Part shown: one piece after another, positions 53,814 through 63,050 of the stretch | Position numbering within the stretch: the first letter of the stretch is position 1 | Layout of the letters: every line of letters starts with the position of its first letter | Assembly: GCA_947447665.1 (NCBI GenBank) | Contig: CANFJX010000004.1 | Coordinates: 105,843-169,842 of the forward strand | Source: Bacteriovoracaceae bacterium | GTDB taxonomy: Bacteria; Bdellovibrionota; UBA1018 | Length of the DNA: 64,000 nt | Direction of reading: 5' to 3' | Made by a program: the position numbers and the translations under genes | The notes under the pieces: generated by a model | Told to the model about the DNA's origin: nothing | Database searches by the model: none | The model's input: the letters and a program-made list of their open reading frames with translations, nothing else

Positions 53814-54371
53814 TCAACCCGCTAAGCCGCTCCGAATTCGATATCGCTCTACTTTCTGAAGAAGTCCCTGAAGGCATTCAATCCTCTGCACCCGTCCCAT
53901 CTTTTTACGCCCAGAATCACTCCTTAAAATTAGGGCACCGTTCTGGTATGCCTGAACCTCAAGCTCCTGCACCATTTTTGCCACCTCGGAATCGTTAGGC
54001 GCGAAAAAAAGCAAAATCTTATAGGAGCTCAATGACTCGGCCAAACGCCCCTGAAAGAGATAGGATTCTGCCAAGAGGCGCTGAGCAATCAAGTTGTCTG
54101 GAACATCGTTCACCATGGGCGAAAGCTCCTCGATCACATCTTGGTACAGCTTTTTATCAAATAACGCCCGCGCCAGAGCCACTTTACCGCCCATGAATCG
54201 AGGGTGATGCTCCAGCCCTTCTCGAGCGATTTGGATCGCCTCATCGACGAGTCCAGCCTTCCGGTAGGCCTCCGTGAGAGGAGCAAAAACTCTCGATGAT
54301 GGATCTTCTTGAAACTTCTTGAGATACTGGTAAATCAGCGGCTGAAATTTGGGATTCACTGGGCTTTTCAA
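53814..54371 (-). CDS. TPR protein at the end of the pil operon
   Basis: This 185-residue protein has no signal peptide. It has at least three TPR-like units (about 18-50, 51-84 and 85-118), including DEAIQIAREGLEHHPRFMGG. The C-terminal 60 residues are basic. It overlaps pilQ by 4 bp, so it belongs to the pilus operon and may be a PilF/Tgl-like accessory in function, but it lacks a lipobox and so would be cytoplasmic. The assignment to a specific pilus step is inference. Confidence 0.7.
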   Translation of the reverse strand: MKSPVNPKFQPLIYQYLKKFQEDPSSRVFAPLTEAYRKAGLVDEAIQIAREGLEHHPRFMGGKVALARALFDKKLYQDVIEELSPMVNDVPDNLIAQRLLAESYLFQGRLAESLSSYKILLFFAPNDSEVAKMVQELEVQAYQNGALILRSDSGRKKMGRVQRIECLQGLLQKVERYRIRSGLAG

Positions 54372-55831
54372 GACGCCCCCCCTGTGAAGATATCCTTCGG
54401 ATTCAAGATCCGTGGAGTTACAAAAATCAAAAGTTCTTCGCGGTCATTCACATTGGACTCGTTTCCAAAAAGCCATCCAATGATCGGAATATCTCTTAAA
54501 ATGGGAAAACCTGAAGCATTGTGTGAGGAATTTGAAGTGTAAATGCCGCCGATGACCAAAGTCGTCCCACTCTCTACCAGAACCTGAGTCTGTAAATTAC
54601 GTTGTCCCACCGCGCTCCCGCCAGCAAGTGAAACTGGAATATCTTTCGAAACGTTCAAATCCATCAGAACACTGGCGTCGTTCGTCACCGTTGGAGTTAC
54701 TGTGAGACCTAAATTCGCTTGGGTCACCACCAGCGTGGACTGAGGACCATTTTGAGTCGCCGTGAGAGCAGGAGTTAAGACAGGAGTCGTAGACAATATG
54801 GACGCCTTCTGTTTGTTGAGCACCACCGTCTTTGGCGCTGCCATCACCTTGGCTTGACTTTCACTTTCGCCGATCCCCAGAACTGCATTCAGCCTCAGGG
54901 TAGAACTCAAAAAACTCAGACTCGGCGAAAACCCGAAGGTCCCGTTCGCAGCCGATGCTGCGCCCGATGCTTTTCCAATCGCAGATCCATCGGCAAAAAC
55001 CCCAGGACTTCCCACCAGCGCATCCACCGGATTTCCTCCGGCGAAACTACCAAAGGCGGCTACATTGGTGTCCCCAATTCCCAAGTTCCCAGAGAGGTTC
55101 TTTGAAAAGGTTTCGCTGGCCTCCACCACCTTTGCTTCGATCATGACTTGAGGGGTCTGAGTATCTAAAATTTCAATCAACTTCTTCATCCGATCTAGAT
55201 TCTGCGGGATATCGTGGACAATAATACTGTTAGTCCGGTCATCCGCCTGAACAATGACGGGATCGCTTGCACCTGATACACCCGATCCATTGCCAGCCAC
55301 CGAAGAAAACTTTTGAAGCGCTTGGGTGAGATCCTTAAGAGCTGCATAACTGACCGGAAAAACTCTCGTGACCTTGGGAGTATTCGCCTTAACCGCTAGA
55401 GCTGCCGAAAGCTCCTGTTGTTTTTCATCCGTTAGACTTTTTAGCGTCACGATGCGCAAGATATTATTATTTCTTTCAGCCCCGAGCTCCAGGGTTCTCA
55501 AAACAGTATCCAACGCTTGATCCCAGGGGACCTCGTCTAAAGAGAGCGAGATTTTGCCGCCAACGTCCTTGCCAAGCACCACATTGAAGCCACTGGCTTC
55601 ACCAATTAATTTAAAAACATCAGCCACATTGGCATCTCGTACCTTGAGAGAAATGGACTTTCCGCTAAAAGTATGAGTCACGCGACTTTCCAGTAACTCC
55701 TCAAGTCGATCAGCCTTCGGAGTCGGGCTCGGCATCACTTCGTCAGCCGCCCAGCTCGTCGTGCAAACCCAGAAGAGCCCTACGAGAGGTGTCATACCCC
55801 AACTTGCCCACCGCTGTTTTTGGTAGCCCAT
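54368..55831 (-). CDS. pilQ: Type IV pilus secretin PilQ (short form)
   Basis: This 487-residue outer-membrane secretin has a signal peptide ending TTSWA. The STN-like domain lies at about 54-125 (ISLKVRDANVADVFKLIGEA), followed by the N-domain (TNSIIVHDIPQNLDRMKKLIEILDTQTPQVMIEAKVVE region) and the secretin core with GTTLVIGGIYTSNS and the end REELLIFVTPRIL. It lacks the AMIN domains and long linkers of larger PilQ proteins (700-900). It forms the pilus exit pore. The ribosome-binding site is AAGGAG. Confidence 0.94.
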   Translation of the reverse strand: MGYQKQRWASWGMTPLVGLFWVCTTSWAADEVMPSPTPKADRLEELLESRVTHTFSGKSISLKVRDANVADVFKLIGEASGFNVVLGKDVGGKISLSLDEVPWDQALDTVLRTLELGAERNNNILRIVTLKSLTDEKQQELSAALAVKANTPKVTRVFPVSYAALKDLTQALQKFSSVAGNGSGVSGASDPVIVQADDRTNSIIVHDIPQNLDRMKKLIEILDTQTPQVMIEAKVVEASETFSKNLSGNLGIGDTNVAAFGSFAGGNPVDALVGSPGVFADGSAIGKASGAASAANGTFGFSPSLSFLSSTLRLNAVLGIGESESQAKVMAAPKTVVLNKQKASILSTTPVLTPALTATQNGPQSTLVVTQANLGLTVTPTVTNDASVLMDLNVSKDIPVSLAGGSAVGQRNLQTQVLVESGTTLVIGGIYTSNSSHNASGFPILRDIPIIGWLFGNESNVNDREELLIFVTPRILNPKDIFTGGAS

Positions 55832-55843
55832 GCGCTCTCCTTG

Positions 55844-56302
55844 TTACTCGTGACCGATTGAATTGGAACCGGACCCGGAACTCTCCGACACTAGTGGAAG
55901 GTCAATCTCAAGCCACTCGATCTTTCCCGCTAAATTGGTTGCCTTCTCCTGCACTACCACCCGGTCCTCGTAAATTTTCCGAATCACTCCGCCCTCTTGG
56001 CCTATTTTATAGCCTTGACCTACGGAAAAGGTTCGCCCATCGGGAGCCGCAACCAGAGCCCTCCAGCGATCGGGGCCCGTTAAAATTCCAATCACTTTCA
56101 AAGTATCTAAGGAATAACGTTCGAGTTGTTCGCCTGGATTTTTTGATGAGTTGCCGATCACATCAGGCATTTTAAATGGATCTCTGAGCTTCAGCAAACC
56201 CTCTAAAAACTGCGAACGAGAGCCATCGATCGAGGGATCGCCCCCGACGTCTGCCATTGCGCTCGGAAGCGCCAACGCCAACCATAAGCTTAGAAAAATC
56301 AC
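55844..56302 (-). CDS. pilP: Type IV pilus assembly protein PilP
   Basis: This 152-residue periplasmic protein has a signal peptide (ALALPSAMA). The PilP core is visible: DPFKMPD, LDTLKVIGILTGPDRWRALVAAPDG and the following VGQGYKIGQEGG. It links PilO/PilN to PilQ. It overlaps pilO by 4 bp and is 12 bp before pilQ. No lipobox is seen; many PilP proteins are lipoproteins. Confidence 0.9.
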   Translation of the reverse strand: MIFLSLWLALALPSAMADVGGDPSIDGSRSQFLEGLLKLRDPFKMPDVIGNSSKNPGEQLERYSLDTLKVIGILTGPDRWRALVAAPDGRTFSVGQGYKIGQEGGVIRKIYEDRVVVQEKATNLAGKIEWLEIDLPLVSESSGSGSNSIGHE

Positions 56303-56994
56303 GACGCCCCCCCCTGAGGTAGACTAGGAGCGGAAACAGGCTGAGCCAACGGGGAATTCCGTTTTTCTTTAGCGAGGGATGGATTGCTCTCTACCTGACC
56401 ACCATCTTCCTTCGTTCCTAAATATCGAAAAAATTTGACCTCAAGGATTGCAATCAGGAGAGGCCCCTTTTTGGACTTCTCTGAGTCGGGGGTCAACTCG
56501 AAGGAATCGATCTGGATGATCTGATTCACACTGGATAAGCGTTCAAATAGGGCCAAAATTTGAAGATACGCACCGCTCACCTTCACTTTCAGCGGCTGCT
56601 CAACATAGTAATCCCTCTTGACCTCTCCGACCGGGCTAATCGCCTGTACGGTCAGGCCGACTTTTTTTGCCTCAGTGACTAACATTTTCATGAGAACCGG
56701 AAGATCTAGTCGATCCGGCATCGCATCCCTCACTCCTTGAAGTTCAGTCACTGCCTGAATTAGGTCTGATTTCTTTTTTTCGACATTCTTGGCAAAATCA
56801 GCGAGAGAGGTCAATTTCTTGCTCATTTGTTCGCGTCTGGTCTTGGAGTCCTCAAGTTCCTTTTTCTTAACCGAAAAAGCCGAATCAGCATCATATTTAA
56901 AATTATATTGCTCATAGCCGAGGTAGAGAAGGTAGCAAACAAAGAACATGGTGATCGGCAGTTTCTCTATGATTTCTGAAAGTTTAGTAATCAC
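56299..56994 (-). CDS. pilO: Type IV pilus assembly protein PilO
   Basis: This 231-residue bitopic inner-membrane protein has a transmembrane helix at about 12-28, then a coiled coil (about 40-90) and a ferredoxin-like domain (about 90-195). The segment DLPVLMKMLVTEAKKVGLTV is typical for PilO. A Ser/Pro-rich tail follows. It pairs with PilN in the alignment complex. It overlaps both pilN and pilP by 4 bp. Confidence 0.9.
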   Translation of the reverse strand: MITKLSEIIEKLPITMFFVCYLLYLGYEQYNFKYDADSAFSVKKKELEDSKTRREQMSKKLTSLADFAKNVEKKKSDLIQAVTELQGVRDAMPDRLDLPVLMKMLVTEAKKVGLTVQAISPVGEVKRDYYVEQPLKVKVSGAYLQILALFERLSSVNQIIQIDSFELTPDSEKSKKGPLLIAILEVKFFRYLGTKEDGGQVESNPSLAKEKRNSPLAQPVSAPSLPQGGAS

Positions 56995-57611
56995 TTGTTA
57001 TTGGTCCCTTTAGATCTGAGATCAAAGTGCGTAACATCTCCCTCATTCGAACCTTGATCCTGATGACTCGAACCCAGCTCTACCCCTGTTAAAACACTAC
57101 TTTCATTTAAGGACTTTATAAAATCTGACACCTGTGAAAACCCTAATGAGGATCCAGATAAAACCACACTACCGGAATCCACCTTAAGTTTAGATAACCA
57201 AACTTCTTTTGGAACCACTTGAGCAAAAAGAGTCATGATTTCTATCGATTTTTTTCGCTCAGAAAATAGTTTACGAATTGTATCTAGTTTAAGCCCAACG
57301 TCTTTTAAATCGCCCTCGACTTGCTTTTGGACAGCGTCATATTTTGAATAATTTGCCATTTCTTTCTGAATTTTTTCAGACTCAGAATTGACTTGAGCCA
57401 CCGACTTTCCGACCTCCGTCAGTTCGGCCGCCTGAAAAGAATCCAGGGTCTGAGACGCTAAAAACCCAGCGATCAGTGGAACCGCCAATTTTCTGATTGG
57501 CAGCTCCTGGACCTGGTCGAAATTAAGAGATTTGAAGCGATTGCTCAGCTTAATTCCCGACGACTGGGTCAATCCAGATTGCTTTTTTAGAGCAAGATTA
57601 ATCTTAATCAC
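56991..57611 (-). CDS. pilN: Type IV pilus assembly protein PilN
   Basis: This 206-residue bitopic protein has the conserved N-terminal INLA motif that binds PilM, one hydrophobic segment near residues 42-58, a coiled coil (about 70-120) and a small C-terminal domain. The N-terminal cytoplasmic tail is longer than usual (about 40 residues). It starts 3 bp after the pilM stop codon. Confidence 0.88.
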   Translation of the reverse strand: MIKINLALKKQSGLTQSSGIKLSNRFKSLNFDQVQELPIRKLAVPLIAGFLASQTLDSFQAAELTEVGKSVAQVNSESEKIQKEMANYSKYDAVQKQVEGDLKDVGLKLDTIRKLFSERKKSIEIMTLFAQVVPKEVWLSKLKVDSGSVVLSGSSLGFSQVSDFIKSLNESSVLTGVELGSSHQDQGSNEGDVTHFDLRSKGTNNK

Positions 57612-57614
57612 AAA

Positions 57615-58709
57615 TCACCTCCCACCGGCCCCGGCTCTCAAAGCCAAACCGATCGGCACTGCTGCGATCGCTGCGATTCGATTCAAATAATCAGGAGCAA
57701 AGACGTCAGGAGAATAAGCAATTGCATTAAACGGGTTGATCATCTGAGTAGGGAGTCCTACTAACTCTTCAATCGACTTTGAAAGATTCGAAAGTTGCGC
57801 ACCCCCTCCGGCTAGCAAAACAGATGAAATAAGTGGACCACTCGAGGAAGCGTGATAGAAGTCGAGGCTTTTTTTTACCTCAACGGCAATATTTTCCATC
57901 ATCGAAGTCACGAGGTCCGTGACTTCCTGAGGGGTTCCGCCTCCCCCGTCTCCAATTTTCAGTGCCTCTGCATCCCCGAACGGTAAACTCAAGGTTCGCT
58001 CGATTTCTTCTGTCAACGTGCGACCACCCAGGGCCGTGTCTTTAGTAAAGATCGGCACGCCGTCTGCCACAACTACGATTTTCAGAGAACTCGCACCTAA
58101 ATCCACTAAGGCTACCGCCTCGGAGGGTTGAACCGGATAATTCACCTCAAACAAATTCTGGAGCGCAAAAAAGTCAACGTCCACCACGGAAGGTCTAAGT
58201 CCTGCCTTAGATACGCAGTCTAGATAAGAATCGAGGACTGCGTTTTTGACTGCAACAAAAATCACCTCTGTTTTACCTCCCGGAATGTGGGAAACTAGGT
58301 GATAGTCCATGGTCACTTCTGAAATATCGAACGGAAGGTATTGCTCTGCTTCCCAGAAAACCTGATCTTGGAGATCTTTGAGCTCAGCGCCTTCTAAGGT
58401 CAACTTTTTGACGATCACCGAGTTGCCAGAAATTGAAGTGCAGACCTGTCGATTTTTAAGCTGCATCTGATTCACGAGCGTCTTAATGCACTCTACTAAC
58501 GCTACCGGATTAACGATCTCTCGATTGACCACGACTTCTTCAGGCAACTGCACCACCCCAAAATGGAGCAGCTTCCAGACTTTACCCTTCTTAACTAACT
58601 CCACCAGCTTAATCGACGAAGAGCCAATACTGAGACCGACCGCAGATTTCCGGCCAAAGGGAAAAAAAGAGGAGAGCTTAGATGAGAAATTCCCAATCAA
58701 ATCTGCCAT
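57615..58709 (-). CDS. pilM: Type IV pilus actin-like ATPase PilM
   Basis: This 364-residue cytoplasmic member of the actin/FtsA fold contains VGLSIGSSSIKLVELVKKGK, VIVKKLTLEGAEL, VDLGASSLKIVVVADGVP and VLLAGGGAQLSNLSKSIEEL, the nucleotide-binding blocks of PilM. It recruits the PilN tail. It is the first gene of pilMNOPQ here, and 136 bp of AT-rich sequence upstream probably holds a promoter. Confidence 0.95.
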   Translation of the reverse strand: MADLIGNFSSKLSSFFPFGRKSAVGLSIGSSSIKLVELVKKGKVWKLLHFGVVQLPEEVVVNREIVNPVALVECIKTLVNQMQLKNRQVCTSISGNSVIVKKLTLEGAELKDLQDQVFWEAEQYLPFDISEVTMDYHLVSHIPGGKTEVIFVAVKNAVLDSYLDCVSKAGLRPSVVDVDFFALQNLFEVNYPVQPSEAVALVDLGASSLKIVVVADGVPIFTKDTALGGRTLTEEIERTLSLPFGDAEALKIGDGGGGTPQEVTDLVTSMMENIAVEVKKSLDFYHASSSGPLISSVLLAGGGAQLSNLSKSIEELVGLPTQMINPFNAIAYSPDVFAPDYLNRIAAIAAVPIGLALRAGAGGR

Positions 58710-58845
58710 AAGTATAAGTTAGTCGATGCCTTTCATATTTAAATACTACAGATTTAACAGTAGGGATCAACTACTTAATTCTTATATGAATGTAGGCAAT
58801 TTTTACCTAGACTTGTGGATTAGCTTAATCTCTATCGAACTTTAG

Positions 58846-59460
58846 CTAATCCATCGAGACTTCAGCCGAAGGGCCGGAGAGAAGCAAAACTGACATGCGA
58901 TCTAATCGTTTTTCGGCGAGATCGAGCGCTGGAATCACAGCAAACCCGACGACCTCTTTACCTTCGGAAGCTGCGGCGAATCCAGCCAGATGATCATAGC
59001 AGAACTCTCCCTGCAAGCCGGGGATACCTAAGCTCTCACCCGTTTTCGGATCTACAAACAAATACTGTTCGGATCTGGACAGGAGTGCAAAATTTCCAGA
59101 AGCAACGACCTCACCTACTCCGTGGAACTGACAGTTGGGAATTTTTTCGACTTGATAAGTGAGGCGAATAGGATCCAGAAACCGCATTCTAAGAGCTGCC
59201 CGCTGAACTCCTGCCTCACGCTTCATCTGACTCATCTGTCGGATCACATGCCTCAGCACCACCCGTGTGGACCACTTAGGCCATCGATCCACAACAATCG
59301 GTAAAGCTGAGAGGATAACAAAAATTACGGAGGTAGCCAGAACCCAGAGTCGTTTTTGGCGCCTCAGGCGAACTTCCACCTTCTCCCAAAGTTCGTAATT
59401 CTCCCACTCTTCCTGGGCCCAGCGTTCGGCAGCTACATCGGTATCATGAATTGGAACCAT
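58846..59460 (-). CDS. Hypothetical single-pass membrane protein between pilD and pilM
   Basis: This protein of about 204 residues has a charged N-terminal region (about 1-45), one transmembrane helix (LWVLATSVIFVILSALPIVV, about residues 38-57), then an extracytoplasmic domain with two cysteines (ipNCQFHG and EFCYDHL). I recognise no family. Its 5' end overlaps pilD by 28 bp if the ATG at 59460 is used. Its place in the pilus operon suggests a pilus accessory role. A longer frame to 59487 exists but overlaps pilD further. Confidence 0.65.
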   Translation of the reverse strand: MVPIHDTDVAAERWAQEEWENYELWEKVEVRLRRQKRLWVLATSVIFVILSALPIVVDRWPKWSTRVVLRHVIRQMSQMKREAGVQRAALRMRFLDPIRLTYQVEKIPNCQFHGVGEVVASGNFALLSRSEQYLFVDPKTGESLGIPGLQGEFCYDHLAGFAAASEGKEVVGFAVIPALDLAEKRLDRMSVLLLSGPSAEVSMD

Positions 59461-60224
59461 AATTGATCGCCCAAGAGATAGTAACATAAAGCCCCAAGAA
59501 CGAGAAAGGGCCCATAAGGAATTGCAAATTTCATTAAATCTTTTTTATGACTCCATCGAGCCCATCCGATTCCCACCACACTTCCTAAAACAGAACTGAG
59601 CAAGATGGTCACAAAAACCCCCTGCACACCCAAAAAAGCTCCCATCATGCCTAAAAGCTTCACATCCCCGCCCCCGATTCCGGATCGTCCCCGAACCTGC
59701 AAATAAAGGAGGGCCAGGAGATAGAAAACTCCAAAACCAAACAGAAAACCCAAGACCGAGGATCGCCAACCGATTTCATAGGGCAATAAGGATGTGAGTA
59801 GCCCGAGAACAGCCCCCCCCAAACTCAATGCATCCGGAATGATCCGATGCTCGAGATCAATAAAAGTGACGGCCACTAAGATAGAAACCCAAGGCCAATG
59901 CCTTAAAACAAGCGCACTCGAAACACCGACCTTCATTTCGGCTGCAAGAAAAAGGAGAGCCGTGAGGCACTCAATGATGGGGTATTTCACTGAGATGGCA
60001 GCCTCACAGTGGCGGCACCTACCGCGGAGAGAAATAAAACTAAAAACCGGAATATTGTCGTACCAAGCAATCGGCGCGTGACACTTGGGGCAAGCGCTTC
60101 TCGGAGTAATGAGGGATTGCCCATGGGGAAGTCGGGCAATGACCACGTTTAGAAAACTCCCCACCACGAGTCCTAAAACGATGCTCCAAAGATGAATTTC
60201 CCAGCCTGGCAATGAATCCAGCAT
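59433..60224 (-). CDS. pilD: Prepilin leader peptidase / N-methyltransferase PilD
   Basis: This 263-residue membrane enzyme cleaves and methylates prepilins. The N-terminal zinc-type cysteine pairs are CPKC and CRHC in the first cytoplasmic loop. The two catalytic aspartates lie in FIDLEHRIIPD and GIGGGDVKLLG (GxGD motif). It has eight hydrophobic segments. It would process the PilA encoded at 63051. It follows the pilI-type permease gene after 1 bp. Confidence 0.95.
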   Translation of the reverse strand: MLDSLPGWEIHLWSIVLGLVVGSFLNVVIARLPHGQSLITPRSACPKCHAPIAWYDNIPVFSFISLRGRCRHCEAAISVKYPIIECLTALLFLAAEMKVGVSSALVLRHWPWVSILVAVTFIDLEHRIIPDALSLGGAVLGLLTSLLPYEIGWRSSVLGFLFGFGVFYLLALLYLQVRGRSGIGGGDVKLLGMMGAFLGVQGVFVTILLSSVLGSVVGIGWARWSHKKDLMKFAIPYGPFLVLGALCYYLLGDQLWFQFMIPM

Positions 60225-60225
60225 C

Positions 60226-61050
60226 TCAGATTTCCTTTAAACCCAGGAGGAGTCCGGCAGCCCAAAGAAAAAGCAGAATCAGTGCAACGCCGTAGAGTAC
60301 TCCGTAAGTCAAAAACGCACCCGGTATGGTAAGACTATAAGTGAGTTTCGTGCCCAGATTAAAATGCTCCAAATTAGGGAGAGCTCGAGACAGTGCGTCC
60401 AAGATCACTCCTTGAAACGACCCTGCCGATTTGACGGCCAAAGTGCGCATCGCAGAAATATTATTTCCAATCAAATAGAGTCCAATACAAAAAATGACTG
60501 AAAGCGAGGTCGTCGTAAAGGTTGAAAAAAATACAGCCGCACTCGCCATGAACAAACCTTCCAAACCCGCAAAGAAAACCGCCCATCCGAATGTGGCGGT
60601 AAACGAAAAGTTCCAATCATTAAACCCAATCAACAGGAGAATATAAGCCCCCGTGGACAAGATCCAGTTCAAAAGCAGTACAGTTGCTAAACCTAAGTAT
60701 TTTCCAAACACAAACTGCGCTCGAGTAATGGGATGACTCAGAGCAACATGAATCGTCCGGCGATCAACCTCGCGAATTAAGAGAGCAGAGCCAACAAAAA
60801 TTCCGATCATTGAGCCGGAGAGACGCAGCGCCGTTAGCCCAAAATCTAAAATCACCCGCTCGGCACTCATCACCACAGCTGCCCGAGAGGCCAAAACTCC
60901 AACCGAAAAAAGAAGAACGGAGAAGACTAAAATATTATAAAGCAACCGATCCCGAACAATCTCCTTAAACGTCACCCGGGCGACCGCAAAAACCACCCGG
61001 ATCGCCGCAGGAAATCGAGGCTTATGATCCATGCCTGGCTTCTCCATCAC
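60226..61050 (-). CDS. pilI: ABC-2 type permease of the pilus-linked transporter (PilI-like)
   Basis: This 274-residue inner-membrane protein has six predicted helices. RDRLLYNILVFSVLLFSV and IREVDRRTIHVALSHPITRAQFV region are typical of the ABC-2 subfamily in Nat/Gld-like exporters. It overlaps the ATPase gene by 29 bp. In Myxococcus xanthus the equivalent position between pilH and pilD is pilI, required for pilus formation; the name is transferred from gene order and so is provisional. Confidence 0.75.
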   Translation of the reverse strand: MMEKPGMDHKPRFPAAIRVVFAVARVTFKEIVRDRLLYNILVFSVLLFSVGVLASRAAVVMSAERVILDFGLTALRLSGSMIGIFVGSALLIREVDRRTIHVALSHPITRAQFVFGKYLGLATVLLLNWILSTGAYILLLIGFNDWNFSFTATFGWAVFFAGLEGLFMASAAVFFSTFTTTSLSVIFCIGLYLIGNNISAMRTLAVKSAGSFQGVILDALSRALPNLEHFNLGTKLTYSLTIPGAFLTYGVLYGVALILLFLWAAGLLLGLKEI

Positions 61051-61783
61051 GATCCTCTCCTTGAAACAGGGATTCTAACGTATCTTGCAAATCACCCCTG
61101 GCTTTAAACTGACTCAGGGGCCCGCTCTCAATCAACCGCCCCCCTTGAATCAAAGCCACCTGATCGCAGATCGCCTCCACATCCGGTATGACATGAGACG
61201 TCATAAAAATGGTACGCCCACTCGCAGCCAGTTGATGAATGAGATCCCGCATCTCTTTTCTTCCCAATGGATCGAGGCCGCTCATCGGCTCATCTAAAAC
61301 GAGTAACGGAGGACTATGCAGAAGTGCCTGAGCAATCCCAATTCTCTGGAGCATCCCCTTTGAATAACGCCTGAGCTCAGTTTTGCGAGCCCGCTCCATC
61401 CCCACTTCGCGCAAAACCTGCGCGATGCGGTCTCCCAGCTCGCTTAAGTCCATCGCCGAAAGAGCACCGTAATATTTCAGTAGTCCCTCTCCCGTGAGAT
61501 GCTCTTGAAAATAGGGACGCTCAGGTAAATACCCGACCTGGCTCCGCGCCTCTCGCGAGACGGCGTCTAATCCAAAAACCCGAACTTGCCCCGACGTCGG
61601 CTTCCTGAGCCCCATAATGAGATGAATCAGTGTCGTCTTGCCCGCCCCGTTCGCTCCTAAGAAACCAAAAACCGATCCGGTCGGAACTGAAAACTCCACT
61701 TCCTTCAAAATCAACACGGGCTTCATCCAGAAGCCGGTACGAAACATCTGACTTACTTTTTGAATTTCGAGTGCTTTTTCCAT
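61022..61783 (-). CDS. pilH: ABC transporter ATPase of the pilus-linked transporter (PilH-like)
   Basis: This 253-residue ATPase has Walker A GANGAGKTT, the signature-like YSKGMLQRIG and Walker B LLVLDEPMSGLDPLGR. It forms an exporter with the downstream permease. The ATPase-permease-PilD order next to pilMNOPQ and pilA matches pilH-pilI-pilD of Myxococcus xanthus. Its role there is in pilus assembly or export of PilA; the exact substrate is unsettled. Confidence 0.8.
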   Translation of the reverse strand: MEKALEIQKVSQMFRTGFWMKPVLILKEVEFSVPTGSVFGFLGANGAGKTTLIHLIMGLRKPTSGQVRVFGLDAVSREARSQVGYLPERPYFQEHLTGEGLLKYYGALSAMDLSELGDRIAQVLREVGMERARKTELRRYSKGMLQRIGIAQALLHSPPLLVLDEPMSGLDPLGRKEMRDLIHQLAASGRTIFMTSHVIPDVEAICDQVALIQGGRLIESGPLSQFKARGDLQDTLESLFQGEDRDGEARHGS

Positions 61784-61945
61784 AGAGTGCTTCAGCTAAT
61801 GAAACCATGAATGACCTTCAAAGTCAAAACGGCATGACATCCTGGGCTAGAAGAACTTGTCGCTCCACAGGCGCGAAACCCAATCTTGATACGGGACGCA
61901 CTGAATGCCGCGCGTTACTCGGAGAATGGGGTCTTAAGAAACTAG

Positions 61946-62896
61946 TCAATCACCATACTTCAAATGAAACACAGACTCATGAGGGGTGCTCGTCATCACG
62001 ACACCGTCGGAGTTCACAGAAAGAACGCCACCCCAGGGGTCTTGCTCTTGTCGTCCCGTCTGGATGAGAAACTCAGACCAAGTTTTTTTGGATGCGGCGT
62101 AATCGCGATTAGCGAAATAAAGGTACTGTGCGACATCGAGGTTGAACTTCTTGTGCTTGAGATCCTCGAGTTTTTTCTCCAGATCCGGGTCATTTTTCTG
62201 GCCAGCGAGATTACGAATCATTAAGTCCAGGATCCGGCCTCCGACTTCAAACTGCCCATCGGGTGTACCGAGTCGTTTGGCAAAATCTGCCAAATAAGTC
62301 GGAGAACCGCTAACAATCGAAGCCTCCCGAATCGCCTGAGCCGCTTGCGGCAAATCATAGAACTCAAACAAGTAAAGGTATCCCAATGTGAGATTAAGCT
62401 CCCACGGCCGACTCCAAAATCGTTGACGAAACGAGGGCTCAAACCCAGTTAATTTTTCGCGCGCAAAATGATTCCCTTTTAAGAGTAAGTCCCTAGCCAA
62501 GACGGGCTCATGACGACCGACTGACAGAAGTAACGCACCGCCCGCATAGACCTCAAAAAAAGCGGGATCTAAGTCTGTCATCAAATCTAAATCGTAATAA
62601 AATTGAGACCTCCCAGATCGATCTTGACCACGAAGGTAGGAGCTCCATCCGATCGCTCGGAGAAAAATCCAATCCACCCAAGCGGGAAGCTGCCCAAAAC
62701 TGAGCACCTGAATCAGGCCCGAATCAGGCTTAAGATAACTCGACGCAGGAAGCTCTAGCAGGGGAGGATCTGCGAGGATGACTTTCTGATTGAGCTCGAT
62801 TTGGACGCATAGCAAGATCAGCGAAAACCCCCAGGCAATCACCCCTCGCGAAGCGCCTAGAACATCCCGAAAACTAAACCACCCAAACACAGACAT
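61946..62896 (-). CDS. pilG: PilG-like membrane-anchored helical repeat protein
   Basis: This protein of about 316 residues has one N-terminal hydrophobic helix (about 12-35) and then a periplasmic region of helical, TPR-like character (GALLLSVGRHEPVLARDLLLKG around 115-135). The ATG at 62896 is chosen because AAGGAG lies 8 bp upstream; a GTG at 62905 is less likely. It occupies the pilG place of the Myxococcus cluster, upstream of pilH-pilI. The assignment rests on gene order and general architecture. Confidence 0.6.
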   Translation of the reverse strand: MSVFGWFSFRDVLGASRGVIAWGFSLILLCVQIELNQKVILADPPLLELPASSYLKPDSGLIQVLSFGQLPAWVDWIFLRAIGWSSYLRGQDRSGRSQFYYDLDLMTDLDPAFFEVYAGGALLLSVGRHEPVLARDLLLKGNHFAREKLTGFEPSFRQRFWSRPWELNLTLGYLYLFEFYDLPQAAQAIREASIVSGSPTYLADFAKRLGTPDGQFEVGGRILDLMIRNLAGQKNDPDLEKKLEDLKHKKFNLDVAQYLYFANRDYAASKKTWSEFLIQTGRQEQDPWGGVLSVNSDGVVMTSTPHESVFHLKYGD

Positions 62897-62977
62897 GGCT
62901 AACACTCCTTCTCTCCTAGTAACTAAACTGTAAAGATCAAAGATGACACAGGGCCTTTTAGTTTAAAAATATTTATT

Positions 62978-63006
62978 TTGAATTTAATTAAATAATAGTT
63001 TACTGT
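62978..63006 (+). promoter_or_regulatory. Candidate pilA promoter
   Basis: TTGAAT (62978-62983), a 17-bp AT-rich spacer and TACTGT (63001-63006) form a sigma-70-like promoter about 45 bp upstream of the pilA ATG. No clear -24/-12 sigma-54 site (GG-N10-GC) was found, unlike many pilA genes. Confidence 0.4.
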
Positions 63007-63050
63007 TTTAGTAACAACAAAACTTAAACAGACTAACCTAGGGGGTTAAA

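Noticed and set aside
62941..63050. Sigma-54 promoter for pilA
   Set aside because: No GG-N10-GC element was found at a suitable distance, so a sigma-70-like promoter is listed instead.
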